Shown piece by piece: positions 8,070 to 16,813 of a stretch of 64,000 bases of DNA. The notes under the pieces are model-generated. The model saw only the letters and a program-made list of their open reading frames with translations. It was not told where the DNA came from and made no database searches. The position numbers and the translations under genes were made by a program. Source of the stretch: Desulfotruncus arcticus DSM 17038 (GTDB taxonomy: Bacteria; Bacillota; Desulfotomaculia; Desulfotomaculales; Desulfallaceae); contig NZ_FOOX01000005.1 of assembly GCF_900113335.1 (NCBI RefSeq), positions 186,001 to 250,000 on the forward strand, in the 5' to 3' direction. The first letter of the stretch is position 1, and each line of letters starts with the position of its first letter.

Positions 8070-8786
8070 TTAGGGGTTTTTTAACATTTCACCTACTGTT
8101 ATAATTTGATATCCCCTTTCCTTGAGGGTATCAATTATTCGCGGCAGAGCTTTAATGGTAGGAGCGGTAGGGTGCATCAGCACAATTCCTCCATTATGAG
8201 CTTTACCAATGACCCTTTCCTCAATAACCCCGGGATCAGGAAGCTGCCAGTCAACAGTATCTATACTCCACAAAACAGTACGGTAACCCATATCACCAGC
8301 CGCCTGCAGCACAGTCGCCCCCCTTTCCCCATAAGGCGGAGCATATAGTTTCGGCTTTTCTCCGGTTATCCCCTGGATAATTTTTTCAGCCCGTGCTATA
8401 TCATTTTTATTTCCATCTACTGACAACTGATCCGGGTGTGGGTGGGAATAGCCATGACTGCCAATTTCATGACCTTTTTCTTTTATTTTTTTAATAAGAC
8501 CGGGGAATTTTTCCGCCCAAGTTCCACCAATATAAAAAGTAACCTTAACATCCTTCTCCTCTAAAATTTCCAACATCCGCCCTATGTATTCTTCTCCCCA
8601 GAAAACATTACAAGTAAGCGCCATTGATTTAGAATCTTCATTTCCCTGGTAAATGGGCTCTGCGGCAACTGTGGAAGTTTTTCCTTCCATTGAGAGAATA
8701 AAAGCCCCCAGCGTTAACACAAATATCAACATTAAAGTCCCTAATAAAATACGCTTACGCCTGAATACAACAATTATCTCAGCCAC
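8070..8786 (-). CDS. ylxY: YlxY-like polysaccharide deacetylase homologue, probably lacking the catalytic Asp
   Basis: A 238-aa NodB-fold protein with an N-terminal membrane anchor (about 13-31, ILLGTLMLIFVLTLGAFIL). The fold is clear: VTFYIGGTWAEKFP, the metal-ligand block IGSHGYSHPHPDQL (HxxxH), YAPPYGERG and GGIVLMHPTAPT. However the first motif, normally TFDD or TFD, reads ALTCNVFWGEE here, so the catalytic-base/metal Asp is replaced. The position upstream of dacF, the M16 gene and ymxH, and downstream of pnp, matches Bacillus ylxY. The protein may be a non-catalytic wall-binding relative. GTG 8784-8786 is the only plausible start but lies directly against the GGGGG run. Confidence 0.85.
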   Translation of the reverse strand: MAEIIVVFRRKRILLGTLMLIFVLTLGAFILSMEGKTSTVAAEPIYQGNEDSKSMALTCNVFWGEEYIGRMLEILEEKDVKVTFYIGGTWAEKFPGLIKKIKEKGHEIGSHGYSHPHPDQLSVDGNKNDIARAEKIIQGITGEKPKLYAPPYGERGATVLQAAGDMGYRTVLWSIDTVDWQLPDPGVIEERVIGKAHNGGIVLMHPTAPTIKALPRIIDTLKERGYQIITVGEMLKNP

Positions 8787-8855
8787 CCCCTATTAAAAGC
8801 GTTCTAATCGCCAACTGTTTTAAATATATTCCCTGTTCCGTACCCCAATGACAAG

Positions 8856-8896
8856 AAAAGCGTGCTTTAATCAGTTCCCTAAATGCGCGCTTTTTT
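8856..8896 (+). terminator. GC-rich hairpin with T run (family E, copy 1)
   Basis: AAAAGCGTGC and GCGCGCTTTT pair around a loop containing TAATCAGTTCCCTAAAT, followed by T residues on the plus strand. A similar hairpin with the related loop TAATTAGTTTCTTAAA lies at about 60760-60788. No plus-strand gene precedes it, so its purpose as a terminator is unclear. Confidence 0.45.
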
Positions 8897-8957
8897 ATAC
8901 CTTAATCTTTAGCTCTCGCCATAAATATGGCCAGGTATGCTTTCCTAATGTTATGAA

Positions 8958-8977
8958 ATTGTTATATAATTAACAAT
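8958..8977. promoter_or_regulatory. Palindrome enclosing TATAAT upstream of the channel remnant
   Basis: ATTGTTA and TAACAAT are perfect 7-bp inverted arms around a central TATAAT. It looks like an operator overlapping a -10 element, about 80 bp upstream of the K+ channel pseudogene. No matching -35 is convincing. Confidence 0.35.
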
Positions 8978-9031
8978 AAGCAATAGTTATTGGAGAGCGG
9001 GGTTATATTTGATATTAATAAGATTTTTTGA

Positions 9032-9323
9032 AAAACAGTAATCTTCACTTCAATAGTACCCGTTTTTTACTCATTGCTTTATTGGCTTTTAATCTGGATT
9101 GCTCCTGGATCTTTTATCGGCCTGGCCCCCCAAAGCCATTTTTTTGATTACTTTTATTTCAGCTACATCACTTTTACTACGACTGGTTACGAGGATGTTT
9201 ACCCCATCACGGCTTTTGCCAAAGCCTTAGTAACCAGTGAAATTATTATAGGGATTTATATTAATTGCCACAATTGTTTACCTGAACTTCAAGCGGATAA
9301 CCAACCGCAAGAAAAGCGCATAA
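9032..9323 (+). pseudogene. Two-TM potassium channel remnant, frameshifted
   Basis: The plus-strand reading frame has a first hydrophobic segment (SLLYWLLIWIAPGSFIG), a P-loop-like FSYITFTTTGYEDVYP and the start of a second segment (ALVTSEIIIGIYI). The pore signature TTTGYED differs from the usual TxGYGD by Glu for Gly. At about 9263 the frame breaks: the annotated frame continues as NCHNCLPELQ, whereas shifting one base gives IATIVYLNFKRITNRKK and a stop at 9321-9323, which is a sensible end for the second membrane helix. No ATG or GTG start with a ribosome-binding site is present (only TTG at 9074). I therefore call it a decayed Ion_trans_2-type gene. A single sequencing error could explain the shift alone, but not the altered filter and absent start. 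Confidence 0.7.
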
Positions 9324-9328
9324 AAAAA

Positions 9329-9353
9329 ATAACCCGTTGAAAAAGCGGGTTAT
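9329..9353. terminator. Bidirectional terminator between channel remnant and methyltransferase gene
   Basis: ATAACCCG and CGGGTTAT form an 8-bp stem; on the minus strand the stem is followed by eight T residues. It overlaps the end of the methyltransferase-like gene. Confidence 0.82.
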
Positions 9354-10036
9354 CCTTGTACTAAAGCATTTCGAAAAATTACCACTTTGGAATGTCTCCA
9401 CCAAAGTTCAGGTCTTTCAAAGTCAACCCCATGATCCAACCTGCACAGAGACCACTTATTTGATCCTTTCAGCACCTCGCTTGGCCAGCCAGCGAAGTCG
9501 GTATCAGTTCTCTTATTATCCTCACCGATTAATATGCAGGCTTTCACCGAACCGGAAAGCGTAAAATCCTTGATCCAATCTGATTCTTCCGCCATCCAGC
9601 TACAAATAATTAATTCCGGCTTGAATTTATCAATGGCTGACCGGTAATTCGTCTGAAGAGGTTGTTCTCTGCTCCTGGTAAGATTCCGGGGCAGCGATTC
9701 AGAGGAATTGTCAACTGCATAAATATCGATACCTCTTTTTTCCAAAACAGCGGCAAGCTCCCCGCATCCGGCACCAACTGCTAAAACGGGACTTAATCCG
9801 GTTTCTATTATTTCCGCTGCCAGTGCGTCATTAAACTCTTGGTTAAGAATTTGATAAATACCAAAATAATTGCAGTACGGCAGCAAAACTGAAAGCCGGC
9901 AAACAACTGCGTTTTCCCGCCAGGAAGCTTCCGGGTCGTAATGAATCGGGCAATCTGAAAAATTGTTTTTAACCCATTGCTTTTCCCGGTCAACTTTTTC
10001 CTTAACGCTCTTGTAGCCAAATAACTCCAGAGACAT
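9350..10036 (-). CDS. Class I SAM-dependent methyltransferase-like protein
   Basis: 228 residues with a glycine-rich SAM-binding motif I, PVLAVGAGCGELAAVLEKRG (about 82-101), followed by an acidic second-strand end IYAVDNS, the usual layout of Rossmann-like methyltransferases. A later ELIICSWMAEESDW stretch corresponds to motif IV. The C-terminal part (FERPELWWRHSKVVIFRN) resembles the last strands of such domains. The substrate cannot be told. It lies 59 bp downstream of pnp on the same strand and ends at a terminator, so it may be the last gene of the rpsO-pnp transcript. SAM binding is a pattern-based inference. Confidence 0.68.
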   Translation of the reverse strand: MSLELFGYKSVKEKVDREKQWVKNNFSDCPIHYDPEASWRENAVVCRLSVLLPYCNYFGIYQILNQEFNDALAAEIIETGLSPVLAVGAGCGELAAVLEKRGIDIYAVDNSSESLPRNLTRSREQPLQTNYRSAIDKFKPELIICSWMAEESDWIKDFTLSGSVKACILIGEDNKRTDTDFAGWPSEVLKGSNKWSLCRLDHGVDFERPELWWRHSKVVIFRNALVQG

Positions 10037-10095
10037 ATGGCCCCTCCCCCATGATACAAAAAATAAACCCCATGTTTAAAAGGGGTATTTAAATA

Positions 10096-12342
10096 TTAGC
10101 TTGATCTATTGCTATTTGGCCTACGGTTATTGGGGTTTCTGGGGCGGCGACCGGTATCTCTATCCCTGTCCCTATCCCTTGGCTTTTCCTTTTCGAAACC
10201 TTCGGGTACCGGTATGACATCTTTCCTTGATAGCTTAAGCCTGCCCTGGTTGTCATAACCAATAACCTTAACCTCTATAATATCTCCTTCTCTAACCACG
10301 TCCTCAACCTTGTCCACCCTTTCATGGGCAAGTTGAGAAATATGCACTAAACCGTCTTTACCCGGCAGACCCAAAACTCCGGGAACTACCTCCACAAAAC
10401 AGCCGAAATCGGTCACCCTGACAACTTTGCCGCGATAAATTTCGCCGCTTTGCACTTCTTTGGTCAGTGTTTGAATTATACTTAAAGCATTCTTTCCGGC
10501 ATCGGGATTAACCGCAGCAATAAAAACTCTTCCATCATCTTCAATATCAATGTCAACGCCGGTTTCTTCAATGATTTTCTTGATAATTTTTCCGCCCGGT
10601 CCAATAACATCTCTAATTTTATCCGGGTCAATTACTGTGTGAATAATTCTTGGTGCATAAGGAGAGAGATCCTCTCTAGGCTGCGCGAGCACTTTGGTCA
10701 TTTCACCAAGGATATGCATTCTACCCTCTGTGGCTTGTCTTAATGCCTGCTGTAGAATATCCCTGTCAATGCCCGCAATTTTTATATCCATTTGCAAAGC
10801 GGTTACACCCTTGGTTGTACCGGCAACTTTAAAGTCCATATCACCAAGGTGGTCTTCCAAACCTTGTATATCCGTTAATATGGCAAATTCATTATCTTCC
10901 TTGATTAAGCCCATGGCAACACCTGCAACAGGTGCCTTAATAGGAACACCGGAATCCATCAGCGCCAGGCAACTGCCACAAACACTGCCCATTGATGTCG
11001 AGCCGTTACTTTCCAAAACTTCGGAAACCAGCCTAATTGTGTACGGAAACTTTTCTTCCGGCGGAATAACCGGTTCCAGTGCGCGTTCAGCCAGCGCCCC
11101 GTGCCCGATTTCCCTTCTGCCCGGTGATCTCATAGGCTTGGTTTCACCAGTGCTAAAAGGCGGGAAATTATAATGATGCATAAAGCGTTTGGTTTCCTCA
11201 ACACCAAGACCGTCAAGAATCTGCTCTTCAGAGATGGCTCCCAGGGTTGCAATGGAAAGAACCTGCGTTTGTCCCCTGGTGAACAAACCTGAACCGTGCG
11301 TGCGTGGTAAAACTCCAACTTCTACAGATATTGGTCTTACTTCGTTTAGTGCCCTGCCGTCTATTCTGACGCGGTCAAAAAGAATATACCTGCGTACCAC
11401 TTTCTTTTCCACAACTTCAAGTATGTTGACTATGGATTGTTCCTGCTCGGGATAGGTTTCAGCAAACTCCAGCAATAGGTTTTCCTTAACCTGGTCAAGC
11501 AGTGCTTCCCGGTCCTTTTTAGACAGCTGCTTGGCTATACATTCCTGAACAGCGTTCTTAACTTCTTCCAAAGCCTTGGGGGTTATTGCCGCTTCCAAGT
11601 CTTCTTCAATTCCAGCCAATGCAGGAATATACTTTTCTTTAGCCAAGCCCAGCTCCAGTGCTTCACGCCTAAAATCTTCAATAAACTCTACAATCTTCCG
11701 AATCTGTTCATGACCAAACATGATAGCATCAAGCATGGTTTCTTCAGGTACTTCACGGGCCCCTGCCTCAACCATCATAACTGCATCATGCGTTCCGGCA
11801 ACGACAAGATGCATATCACTTTTTTCAGCATTTGTTACATCCGGGTTAATTATAAATTTATTATCTACCCTCCCAACAATTACGCCACCAATAGGTCCGT
11901 TAAAGGGAATATTGGAAATATGCAGGGCAGCCGAAGCCCCTACCATAGCTGCCATTTCCGGTGGATTATCCTGATCAACCGACATAACCACCGCAATAAC
12001 CTGCACTTCGTTACGCATTCCTTTGGGAAACAGCGGGCGAATAGGCCTATCTATCAAACGCGAGGTTAATATGGCTTTTTCACTGGGACGCCCTTCTCTC
12101 TTAATAAAACCACCCGGTATTTTACCTACCGCATAAAGACGCTCCTCGTAATCACAGGTGAGCGGGAAAAAGTCTAAACCTTCTCTAGCCTTTTTGGCCA
12201 TAGTGGCATTAACCAGAACAACTGTATCTCCATACCGGACTAATACGGCACCCCCTGCCTGCTTGGCCACCCTTCCTGTTTCTAACTGCATTATTCTGCC
12301 GCCAATTTCAAGTTCTTTGATCAATTTGTTTTGCTGTTGCAT
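10096..12342 (-). CDS. pnp: Polyribonucleotide nucleotidyltransferase (PNPase)
   Basis: PNPase degrades RNA phosphorolytically 3' to 5', as a homotrimeric ring, and contributes to mRNA decay. The 748 aa contain two RNase PH domains (about 15-230 and 325-550) separated by an all-alpha linker, a KH domain with [16 protein letters not shown] (about 565-615), and an S1 domain with [25 protein letters not shown] (about 625-700). The extreme C-terminus is a low-complexity basic tail with an [12 protein letters not shown] run and NRR repeats, longer than needed for catalysis and likely RNA-binding. ATG start with GGA nearby. The gene follows rpsO, the near-universal order; a B-type inverted repeat lies in the spacer. 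Confidence 0.97.
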   Translation of the reverse strand: MQQQNKLIKELEIGGRIMQLETGRVAKQAGGAVLVRYGDTVVLVNATMAKKAREGLDFFPLTCDYEERLYAVGKIPGGFIKREGRPSEKAILTSRLIDRPIRPLFPKGMRNEVQVIAVVMSVDQDNPPEMAAMVGASAALHISNIPFNGPIGGVIVGRVDNKFIINPDVTNAEKSDMHLVVAGTHDAVMMVEAGAREVPEETMLDAIMFGHEQIRKIVEFIEDFRREALELGLAKEKYIPALAGIEEDLEAAITPKALEEVKNAVQECIAKQLSKKDREALLDQVKENLLLEFAETYPEQEQSIVNILEVVEKKVVRRYILFDRVRIDGRALNEVRPISVEVGVLPRTHGSGLFTRGQTQVLSIATLGAISEEQILDGLGVEETKRFMHHYNFPPFSTGETKPMRSPGRREIGHGALAERALEPVIPPEEKFPYTIRLVSEVLESNGSTSMGSVCGSCLALMDSGVPIKAPVAGVAMGLIKEDNEFAILTDIQGLEDHLGDMDFKVAGTTKGVTALQMDIKIAGIDRDILQQALRQATEGRMHILGEMTKVLAQPREDLSPYAPRIIHTVIDPDKIRDVIGPGGKIIKKIIEETGVDIDIEDDGRVFIAAVNPDAGKNALSIIQTLTKEVQSGEIYRGKVVRVTDFGCFVEVVPGVLGLPGKDGLVHISQLAHERVDKVEDVVREGDIIEVKVIGYDNQGRLKLSRKDVIPVPEGFEKEKPRDRDRDRDTGRRPRNPNNRRPNSNRSS

Positions 12343-12431
12343 ACGGGTTTTCCATCCGGTCTCAAAATTTCGGTAATCTCTGGATTGCCCGAATTAAGAA
12401 CGGGTGTACCTCCTTTCTTTAATTAAGGTAC

Positions 12432-12483
12432 GGGGACATACCTCCTCTTTAGGGTTAAGCTTCCAGGTCGGAGGTATGTCCCC
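12432..12483. repeat. Inverted repeat, family B (GGGGACA), copy 1
   Basis: Perfect 14-bp arms GGGGACATACCTCC (12432-12445) and GGAGGTATGTCCCC (12470-12483) enclose 24 bases. It occupies the middle of the 299-bp rpsO-pnp spacer. Related GGGGACA/TGTCCCC elements are at 22104 and 60598. The rest of the spacer shows only the rpsO terminator. Confidence 0.85.
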
Positions 12484-12616
12484 AACTAAAGTCAAGCTTT
12501 GGCTAAGGCAAAAAAATATAGCCAGCACCAAAATTATGACATTCTACATATTTAGTATTATATCCTTCCTAAAAGATAAAAAATACATGGACTTTTATTC
12601 TGATAACAAAAAATGT

Positions 12617-12643
12617 AAAAAGCGGGGTATTCCCCGCTTTTTT
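12617..12643 (-). terminator. Terminator or attenuator between rpsO and pnp
   Basis: AAGCGGGG and CCCCGCTT form a stem with loop TATT, flanked by A and T runs on both strands; on the minus strand it directly follows the rpsO stop. Confidence 0.85.
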
Positions 12644-12911
12644 ATTTACGCAATCCTAGTTTTTCAATCAGAGTACGATAACGATTAAAATCATTATTTT
12701 TGAGATAATTTAACATAGCTCTGCGCTGTCCAACCATTTTCAGCAAACCGCGCCTCGAATGATGGTCTTTTTTGTGAATCTTAAGATGTTCCGTCAAGTG
12801 ATTAATCCGGTTGGTCAAAATCGCCACTTGCACCTCGGGCGAACCGGTATCATTTTCGTGCAGCTTAAAACTCTCAATAATGGAATGTTTATCATTGATT
12901 GACAATGCCAC
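12642..12911 (-). CDS. rpsO: 30S ribosomal protein S15
   Basis: S15 binds 16S rRNA early in assembly of the 30S platform. The 89 residues are exactly the family length when the GTG at 12909-12911 is used: [20 protein letters not shown], then [24 protein letters not shown] and [21 protein letters not shown], all highly conserved. AGGAGG lies eight bases upstream of this GTG; another GTG three codons earlier falls inside that spacing. In other bacteria S15 represses its own mRNA; the 90-bp leader here has a GCTAG/CTAGC inverted repeat (12953-12957 with 12979-12983) that could take part, but this is weak. Confidence 0.97.
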   Translation of the reverse strand: MALSINDKHSIIESFKLHENDTGSPEVQVAILTNRINHLTEHLKIHKKDHHSRRGLLKMVGQRRAMLNYLKNNDFNRYRTLIEKLGLRK

Positions 12912-13001
12912 GGTGCTCACCTCCTTGTGTTTTATAATCGCTGCTAGCCAAGTTAATCGTCGGAGATAAACGCATTCCCTAGCTAACAGTTCATAACTCT
13001 A

Positions 13002-13229
13002 TTATTTACCAATTATGGTAATAACCAATCTTCCTGAAGGAATATCTTTGGCCACAATATCAAACATTCGCCCGGACTTGGCAAAAAAACCTCTAAACCT
13101 TGTCGCCGTGGGGATACGCCCTGGTATACTGCTGGCAGCTAACATTATATCAGTCGTTGTAATCTTATCCTGACGAAAGTCCTTAAGGCGTTTGCGTGCA
13201 TGTTCCGTAACTATAACTTTACTATCCAT
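13002..13229 (-). CDS. Small basic protein of unknown function (toxin-like pair member)
   Basis: 75 residues beginning MDSKVIVTEHARKRLKDFRQ and ending in FDIVAKDIPSGRLVITIIGK. The opening 'EHARKRL' helix followed by short strands is reminiscent of DUF4258/ParE-like small proteins, but I cannot assign it. It starts five bases after the stop of the upstream 75-aa gene and has no clear Shine-Dalgarno sequence of its own, suggesting translational coupling. The arrangement (acidic partner first, basic partner second) recalls toxin-antitoxin pairs; that is speculation. Confidence 0.6.
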   Translation of the reverse strand: MDSKVIVTEHARKRLKDFRQDKITTTDIMLAASSIPGRIPTATRFRGFFAKSGRMFDIVAKDIPSGRLVITIIGK

Positions 13230-13234
13230 AATGC

Positions 13235-13462
13235 TTAATTAGTCCCGGTCCTGAATGAAAGTTCATCCTCTTCCTGCGCTAAAAAAGCATATAATGCATC
13301 TTGAAAGGCAACGATTTGTACATTTTCAACATTTGATTGCAAATATAGTTTTTCTAATTCTTTTTTGAGCTTTTGAAAGTCCTCACTCAAACATATCAGG
13401 GCGATTTGATTCAGCCACTTTTTAATTTCTTCTTCAGGTGAATTGAATTTTGGTACCCCCAT
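13235..13462 (-). CDS. Small acidic helical protein of unknown function
   Basis: 75 residues: MGVPKFNSPEEEIKKWLNQI, then a long Leu/Lys/Glu-rich helix (FQKLKKELEKLYLQ) and an acidic C-terminus (AQEEDELSFRTGTN). I recognise no family. GGGAGA lies about ten bases before the ATG (13460-13462). It precedes the 75-aa basic protein gene by five bases, and the pair sits between ribF and rpsO, where no gene is usual, so it may be lineage-specific. Confidence 0.6.
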   Translation of the reverse strand: MGVPKFNSPEEEIKKWLNQIALICLSEDFQKLKKELEKLYLQSNVENVQIVAFQDALYAFLAQEEDELSFRTGTN

Positions 13463-13581
13463 TAATTAAACGTCTCCCTTCAACGGTTTTCGGGACGTTT
13501 ACTGATAAGGTACTAGGTAATTGTAGCATAATCTGCCTTACAAGTAAACTTAATAAGATGTATATTAGGCCATAGATATTT

Positions 13582-14520
13582 TTATACTTGCCCGGAAGCA
13601 TCCCGCCGGGCTTCACTAATATCTTTTTGAATCTGAGCGATTAATTCCCCGGCAGAATTAAATCTCTTTTCTGCTCTCATCCGCCGGATAAAATAGACCA
13701 TAATTCTGCGTCCGTACAGGTTTCCGTTATAATCAAGCAGGTGAACTTCTATAGTTCGATTGATCGAGTTATTATGAAACGTGGGCTTTACCCCGATATT
13801 GGCCACTCCAAGGAATAAATCGTTATTAACTTTAACTTTCACTGAATAGACACCGTTGGGAGGCACAATATAATCTGAACCAGGCTGCAGGTTAGCAGTT
13901 GGGAAACCAAGGGTATTCCCCCTCTGCTCACCATAAACGACCACTCCATCAATAATCGGGCAATAGCCGAGCAACTCCCTCGCCCCGGCAATGTCCCCCT
14001 CAGCGATTAAAGCTCTAATTAATGTGCTGCTAACCGGTTTATTTTTATATACCACCGGGCTTATTACCTCAACTTCAAAGCCCAATTTTTCACCATACTC
14101 TTTTAATAGCTCGGGGGTGCCCATACCCCTGTAGCCAAAAGTGTAGTTATAACCTACAAAAACAGAATGGACCCCCAGGTGCTGGTGCAAAACCATAGTT
14201 ATAAAGTCTTCCGGGCCCATTCTGGAAAATTCAATGTTAAATGGAATCATGATCAGCACTTCCACACCTAAATCAGCAATCATCTTCTGTTTAATTTCCG
14301 GTGATAGTATCAACGGAGGAGCTTCCTCGGGCCTTAAAACGGCCATGGGGTGAGGAACAAAGGTAAATACCGCGGGAGTGCCTCCAATTGTCCGGGCCTT
14401 TTGCACCAAGCTGCTGATCAGTTTCTGGTGGCCAAGATGCAAGCCGTCAAAATTTCCCAGCCCTAATACCAATTTATCGTATCTGTCCTTTAACTCCAAC
14501 CAGCTGTTATAAACTTGCAC
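13582..14520 (-). CDS. ribF: Bifunctional riboflavin kinase / FAD synthetase
   Basis: RibF phosphorylates riboflavin to FMN and adenylates FMN to FAD. The 312 aa have the N-terminal nucleotidyltransferase domain with LGLGNFDGLHLGHQKLI (HxGH-type motif at about 19-35) and TFVPHP, a VGYNYTFGYRGMGTPELL block, and the C-terminal riboflavin kinase domain with GNTLGFPTANLQP and GVANIGVKPTF. Full length. GTG start (14518-14520) with GGAGG about nine bases upstream. It follows truB by 23 bp in the conserved rbfA-nrnA-truB-ribF order. Confidence 0.96.
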   Translation of the reverse strand: MQVYNSWLELKDRYDKLVLGLGNFDGLHLGHQKLISSLVQKARTIGGTPAVFTFVPHPMAVLRPEEAPPLILSPEIKQKMIADLGVEVLIMIPFNIEFSRMGPEDFITMVLHQHLGVHSVFVGYNYTFGYRGMGTPELLKEYGEKLGFEVEVISPVVYKNKPVSSTLIRALIAEGDIAGARELLGYCPIIDGVVVYGEQRGNTLGFPTANLQPGSDYIVPPNGVYSVKVKVNNDLFLGVANIGVKPTFHNNSINRTIEVHLLDYNGNLYGRRIMVYFIRRMRAEKRFNSAGELIAQIQKDISEARRDASGQV

Positions 14521-14543
14521 TGTTTCAAACCTCCACTAGTATG

Positions 14544-15467
14544 CTATACCAAAACCTTAACAGGTTGTAAAAGATAATGTTCCGGGGAATCCGTCGGAAC
14601 TGATATGGCACCTATAGCCAGCAACCCTGCGTTAGATTCGATGCGCACCCGCAGGTCAGCGGTCGGCTTACAATTAAAAGAATTAACCGGCAATCTTAAC
14701 CGGTTTCCACAGCTAACCAGCTTAATATCGCTGTTTTGTACAACAGCAACCGGTAGATGTGATAAAGCGCTGCTCATTGAAACCAGTACGCTTTCCAATC
14801 TGCCATTATCCTTTAGTTCAACTAACTCTTCCAGAGTTAGCGTTTCATTTATACTGAATACTCCTGCCCTGGTGCGCAGCAGATAAGACATAAAAGCACC
14901 GCAGCCCAGCTTTTCTCCTAAATCATTACATAATGTCCTAATATAAGTTCCTGCCGAACAACCAACATCGAAAATTATCCTGGGTGGGCAATTAATTTTC
15001 CCGGGGTAATAATGAACAATTTTTATTTTATCTATGTAAACCGTACGGGGCTCTCTTTCTACATCAATACCTGCCCTGGCAAGCTCGTAGAGTTTTTTTC
15101 CCTGATGCTTGATAGCAGATGTCATTGGAGGTATTTGTTCAATTTTACCGGTAAAAGAACTTAAACATCCTTGTATGTACGTTAAGTCTATATTATCCCA
15201 GGAAGATCTGTGGATTACCTTACCAAATGCATCCTGGGTTGTGGTCGAAATTCCCAAAGTGGCCTCGGCCCTGTATGATTTGTTATCGTACAGGTACTCT
15301 ATTATTCTGGTAGCCTTACCAAGGCATACAGGCAGCACACCGGCAGCGCCTGGATCGAGAGTCCCTGTATGACCTGCCTTTTTCTGCCCGGTTAATCTCC
15401 GAATAAAATTTACCACATCATGGCTGGTCATACCTGCTGGTTTTAAAACATTTAAAATGCCGTTCAC
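14544..15467 (-). CDS. truB: tRNA pseudouridine(55) synthase
   Basis: TruB isomerises U55 in the T-loop of tRNAs. The 307 aa include GILNVLKPAGMTSHDVV at the start, the catalytic Asp38 in GHTGTLDPGAAGVLP, LGISTTTQDAFGK, and GTYIRTLCNDLGEKLG (motif III region), with a C-terminal PUA-like extension (about 240-305). The ATG overlaps the nrnA stop by four bases (ATGA), a classic coupling arrangement. Full length with all core motifs. Confidence 0.96.
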   Translation of the reverse strand: MNGILNVLKPAGMTSHDVVNFIRRLTGQKKAGHTGTLDPGAAGVLPVCLGKATRIIEYLYDNKSYRAEATLGISTTTQDAFGKVIHRSSWDNIDLTYIQGCLSSFTGKIEQIPPMTSAIKHQGKKLYELARAGIDVEREPRTVYIDKIKIVHYYPGKINCPPRIIFDVGCSAGTYIRTLCNDLGEKLGCGAFMSYLLRTRAGVFSINETLTLEELVELKDNGRLESVLVSMSSALSHLPVAVVQNSDIKLVSCGNRLRLPVNSFNCKPTADLRVRIESNAGLLAIGAISVPTDSPEHYLLQPVKVLV

Positions 15468-16453
15468 CTTTCCGCATCCTCCAGCACCTGTAAGGCAGCC
15501 TCCAGGATTTTCTTTTGAATAGATTCAAAATCACCCTCAATAATGCAGCCGGCTGCGCGGGAATGCCCGCCACCTCCAAACAAAGCCGCTAATTTATTGA
15601 CATCAAGGTTATACTTGGACCTGAAGCTGATCTTAAACCTGTCCTGGCCCATCTCGCGATAAAACAGGGCTAATTCAACGCCCTTGATCATTCTGGGGTA
15701 ATTAATAATTCCATCCACATGTTCATCATGCGCACCTAATTTTTGCAGAACCTCTCTTTTTACGCACATCCAGGCAATTCTGCCACACCCGCTCAGTGTT
15801 AATGTATCAAGCGCCTCTTTTAATATTTTTAAACCAACCAGGGGCTTTTCTTCATATAACTGCTTATTAATGCGCGCGGCAGGAATACCGACCCTCAGTA
15901 ATTCAGCAACCCTAAGGTGCGTTTCAGGGCCGGTATTATCATAGCGAAACGAGCCGGTATCGGTAACAATAGCCACATATAAACACTGGGCTATGTCGCT
16001 GTCAATATTCACAGGAAGAACTTTTAAAATGTCATAAATAATTTCTCCCGCCGCTGCAGCTTCGGGATCATTAAGATACAAATCACCGAATACCGTAGAA
16101 CCGGCATGATGGTCTATTATAACAACCTGTTCTGATAGCTGTATCAGTTTGATAAAATCTCCAAGCCTGTCCGGAACTGAACAGTCAACGGAAATAAACA
16201 TGTCAAACTTTTGGTTATTATCTTCAAGCTGGTGCTTTACCTCCGAAGCCATCGGTAAAAAAGTGTATGCCTCCGGTACGGGGTCGGGACTAAACAGCAG
16301 GACTTCCTTGCCCATTTTACGCAGTGCTATACCTAGGGCCAATTCCGATCCCAGGCTATCACCGTCAGGCATTACATGCCCGCATATTGCAATTGTTTTC
16401 ACCCTAGCAATTGCTTGTGCAATCTGGTCGATTTTAATTTCCTTGCTATTCAT
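15464..16453 (-). CDS. nrnA: NrnA-type oligoribonuclease / pAp phosphatase (DHH-DHHA1)
   Basis: NrnA degrades 2-5 nt RNA and dephosphorylates pAp in Firmicutes that lack Orn. The 329 aa have DHH-family motifs in order: [16 protein letters not shown] (metal ligands), [11 protein letters not shown], the DHH triad VIIDHHAGS and [15 protein letters not shown], followed by a DHHA1 domain whose signature [12 protein letters not shown] is intact. It overlaps rbfA by eight bases upstream and truB by four downstream, so the four genes form a tight translational unit. Confidence 0.93.
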   Translation of the reverse strand: MNSKEIKIDQIAQAIARVKTIAICGHVMPDGDSLGSELALGIALRKMGKEVLLFSPDPVPEAYTFLPMASEVKHQLEDNNQKFDMFISVDCSVPDRLGDFIKLIQLSEQVVIIDHHAGSTVFGDLYLNDPEAAAAGEIIYDILKVLPVNIDSDIAQCLYVAIVTDTGSFRYDNTGPETHLRVAELLRVGIPAARINKQLYEEKPLVGLKILKEALDTLTLSGCGRIAWMCVKREVLQKLGAHDEHVDGIINYPRMIKGVELALFYREMGQDRFKISFRSKYNLDVNKLAALFGGGGHSRAAGCIIEGDFESIQKKILEAALQVLEDAER

Positions 16454-16796
16454 TGTCCCTGATTACCCCGTCCAGCAGCTTAATTACCTTGGAGCCGTGT
16501 TCAATTGAGTCATCAAGCTTAAAAGAAACCTCCGGAACATGCCTTAGCCTGATACGCCGCCCAAGCTCAGTTCGAACATACCCTTGCGCTTTTTTCAAAG
16601 CAGCCATAGTGGCTTTCTGTTCTTCTTTGTTCCCATATACACTGACAAATATTTTAGCGTATTTAAGATCATTAGAAACTTCCACCCAGGTTAATGTGGC
16701 AAAACCTATACGGGGATCCTTTAATTCTTCCCGTAAAAGGTCAGACACTTCTTTTTTAATTGCCTCGGCTAATCTTTCCGGCCGGTGGGACATCAT
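16446..16796 (-). CDS. rbfA: Ribosome-binding factor A
   Basis: RbfA is a KH-type factor that assists late maturation of the 30S subunit (16S 5' end). The 116-aa protein has [20 protein letters not shown], the [20 protein letters not shown] strand region and [20 protein letters not shown], characteristic of the family. GGGGGG precedes two adjacent ATG codons (16794-16796 and 16791-16793); the second has better spacing. It lies 18 bp downstream of infB and overlaps nrnA. Confidence 0.95.
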   Translation of the reverse strand: MMSHRPERLAEAIKKEVSDLLREELKDPRIGFATLTWVEVSNDLKYAKIFVSVYGNKEEQKATMAALKKAQGYVRTELGRRIRLRHVPEVSFKLDDSIEHGSKVIKLLDGVIRDNE

Positions 16797-16813
16797 TTAT
16801 CCCCCCTTGTAGT

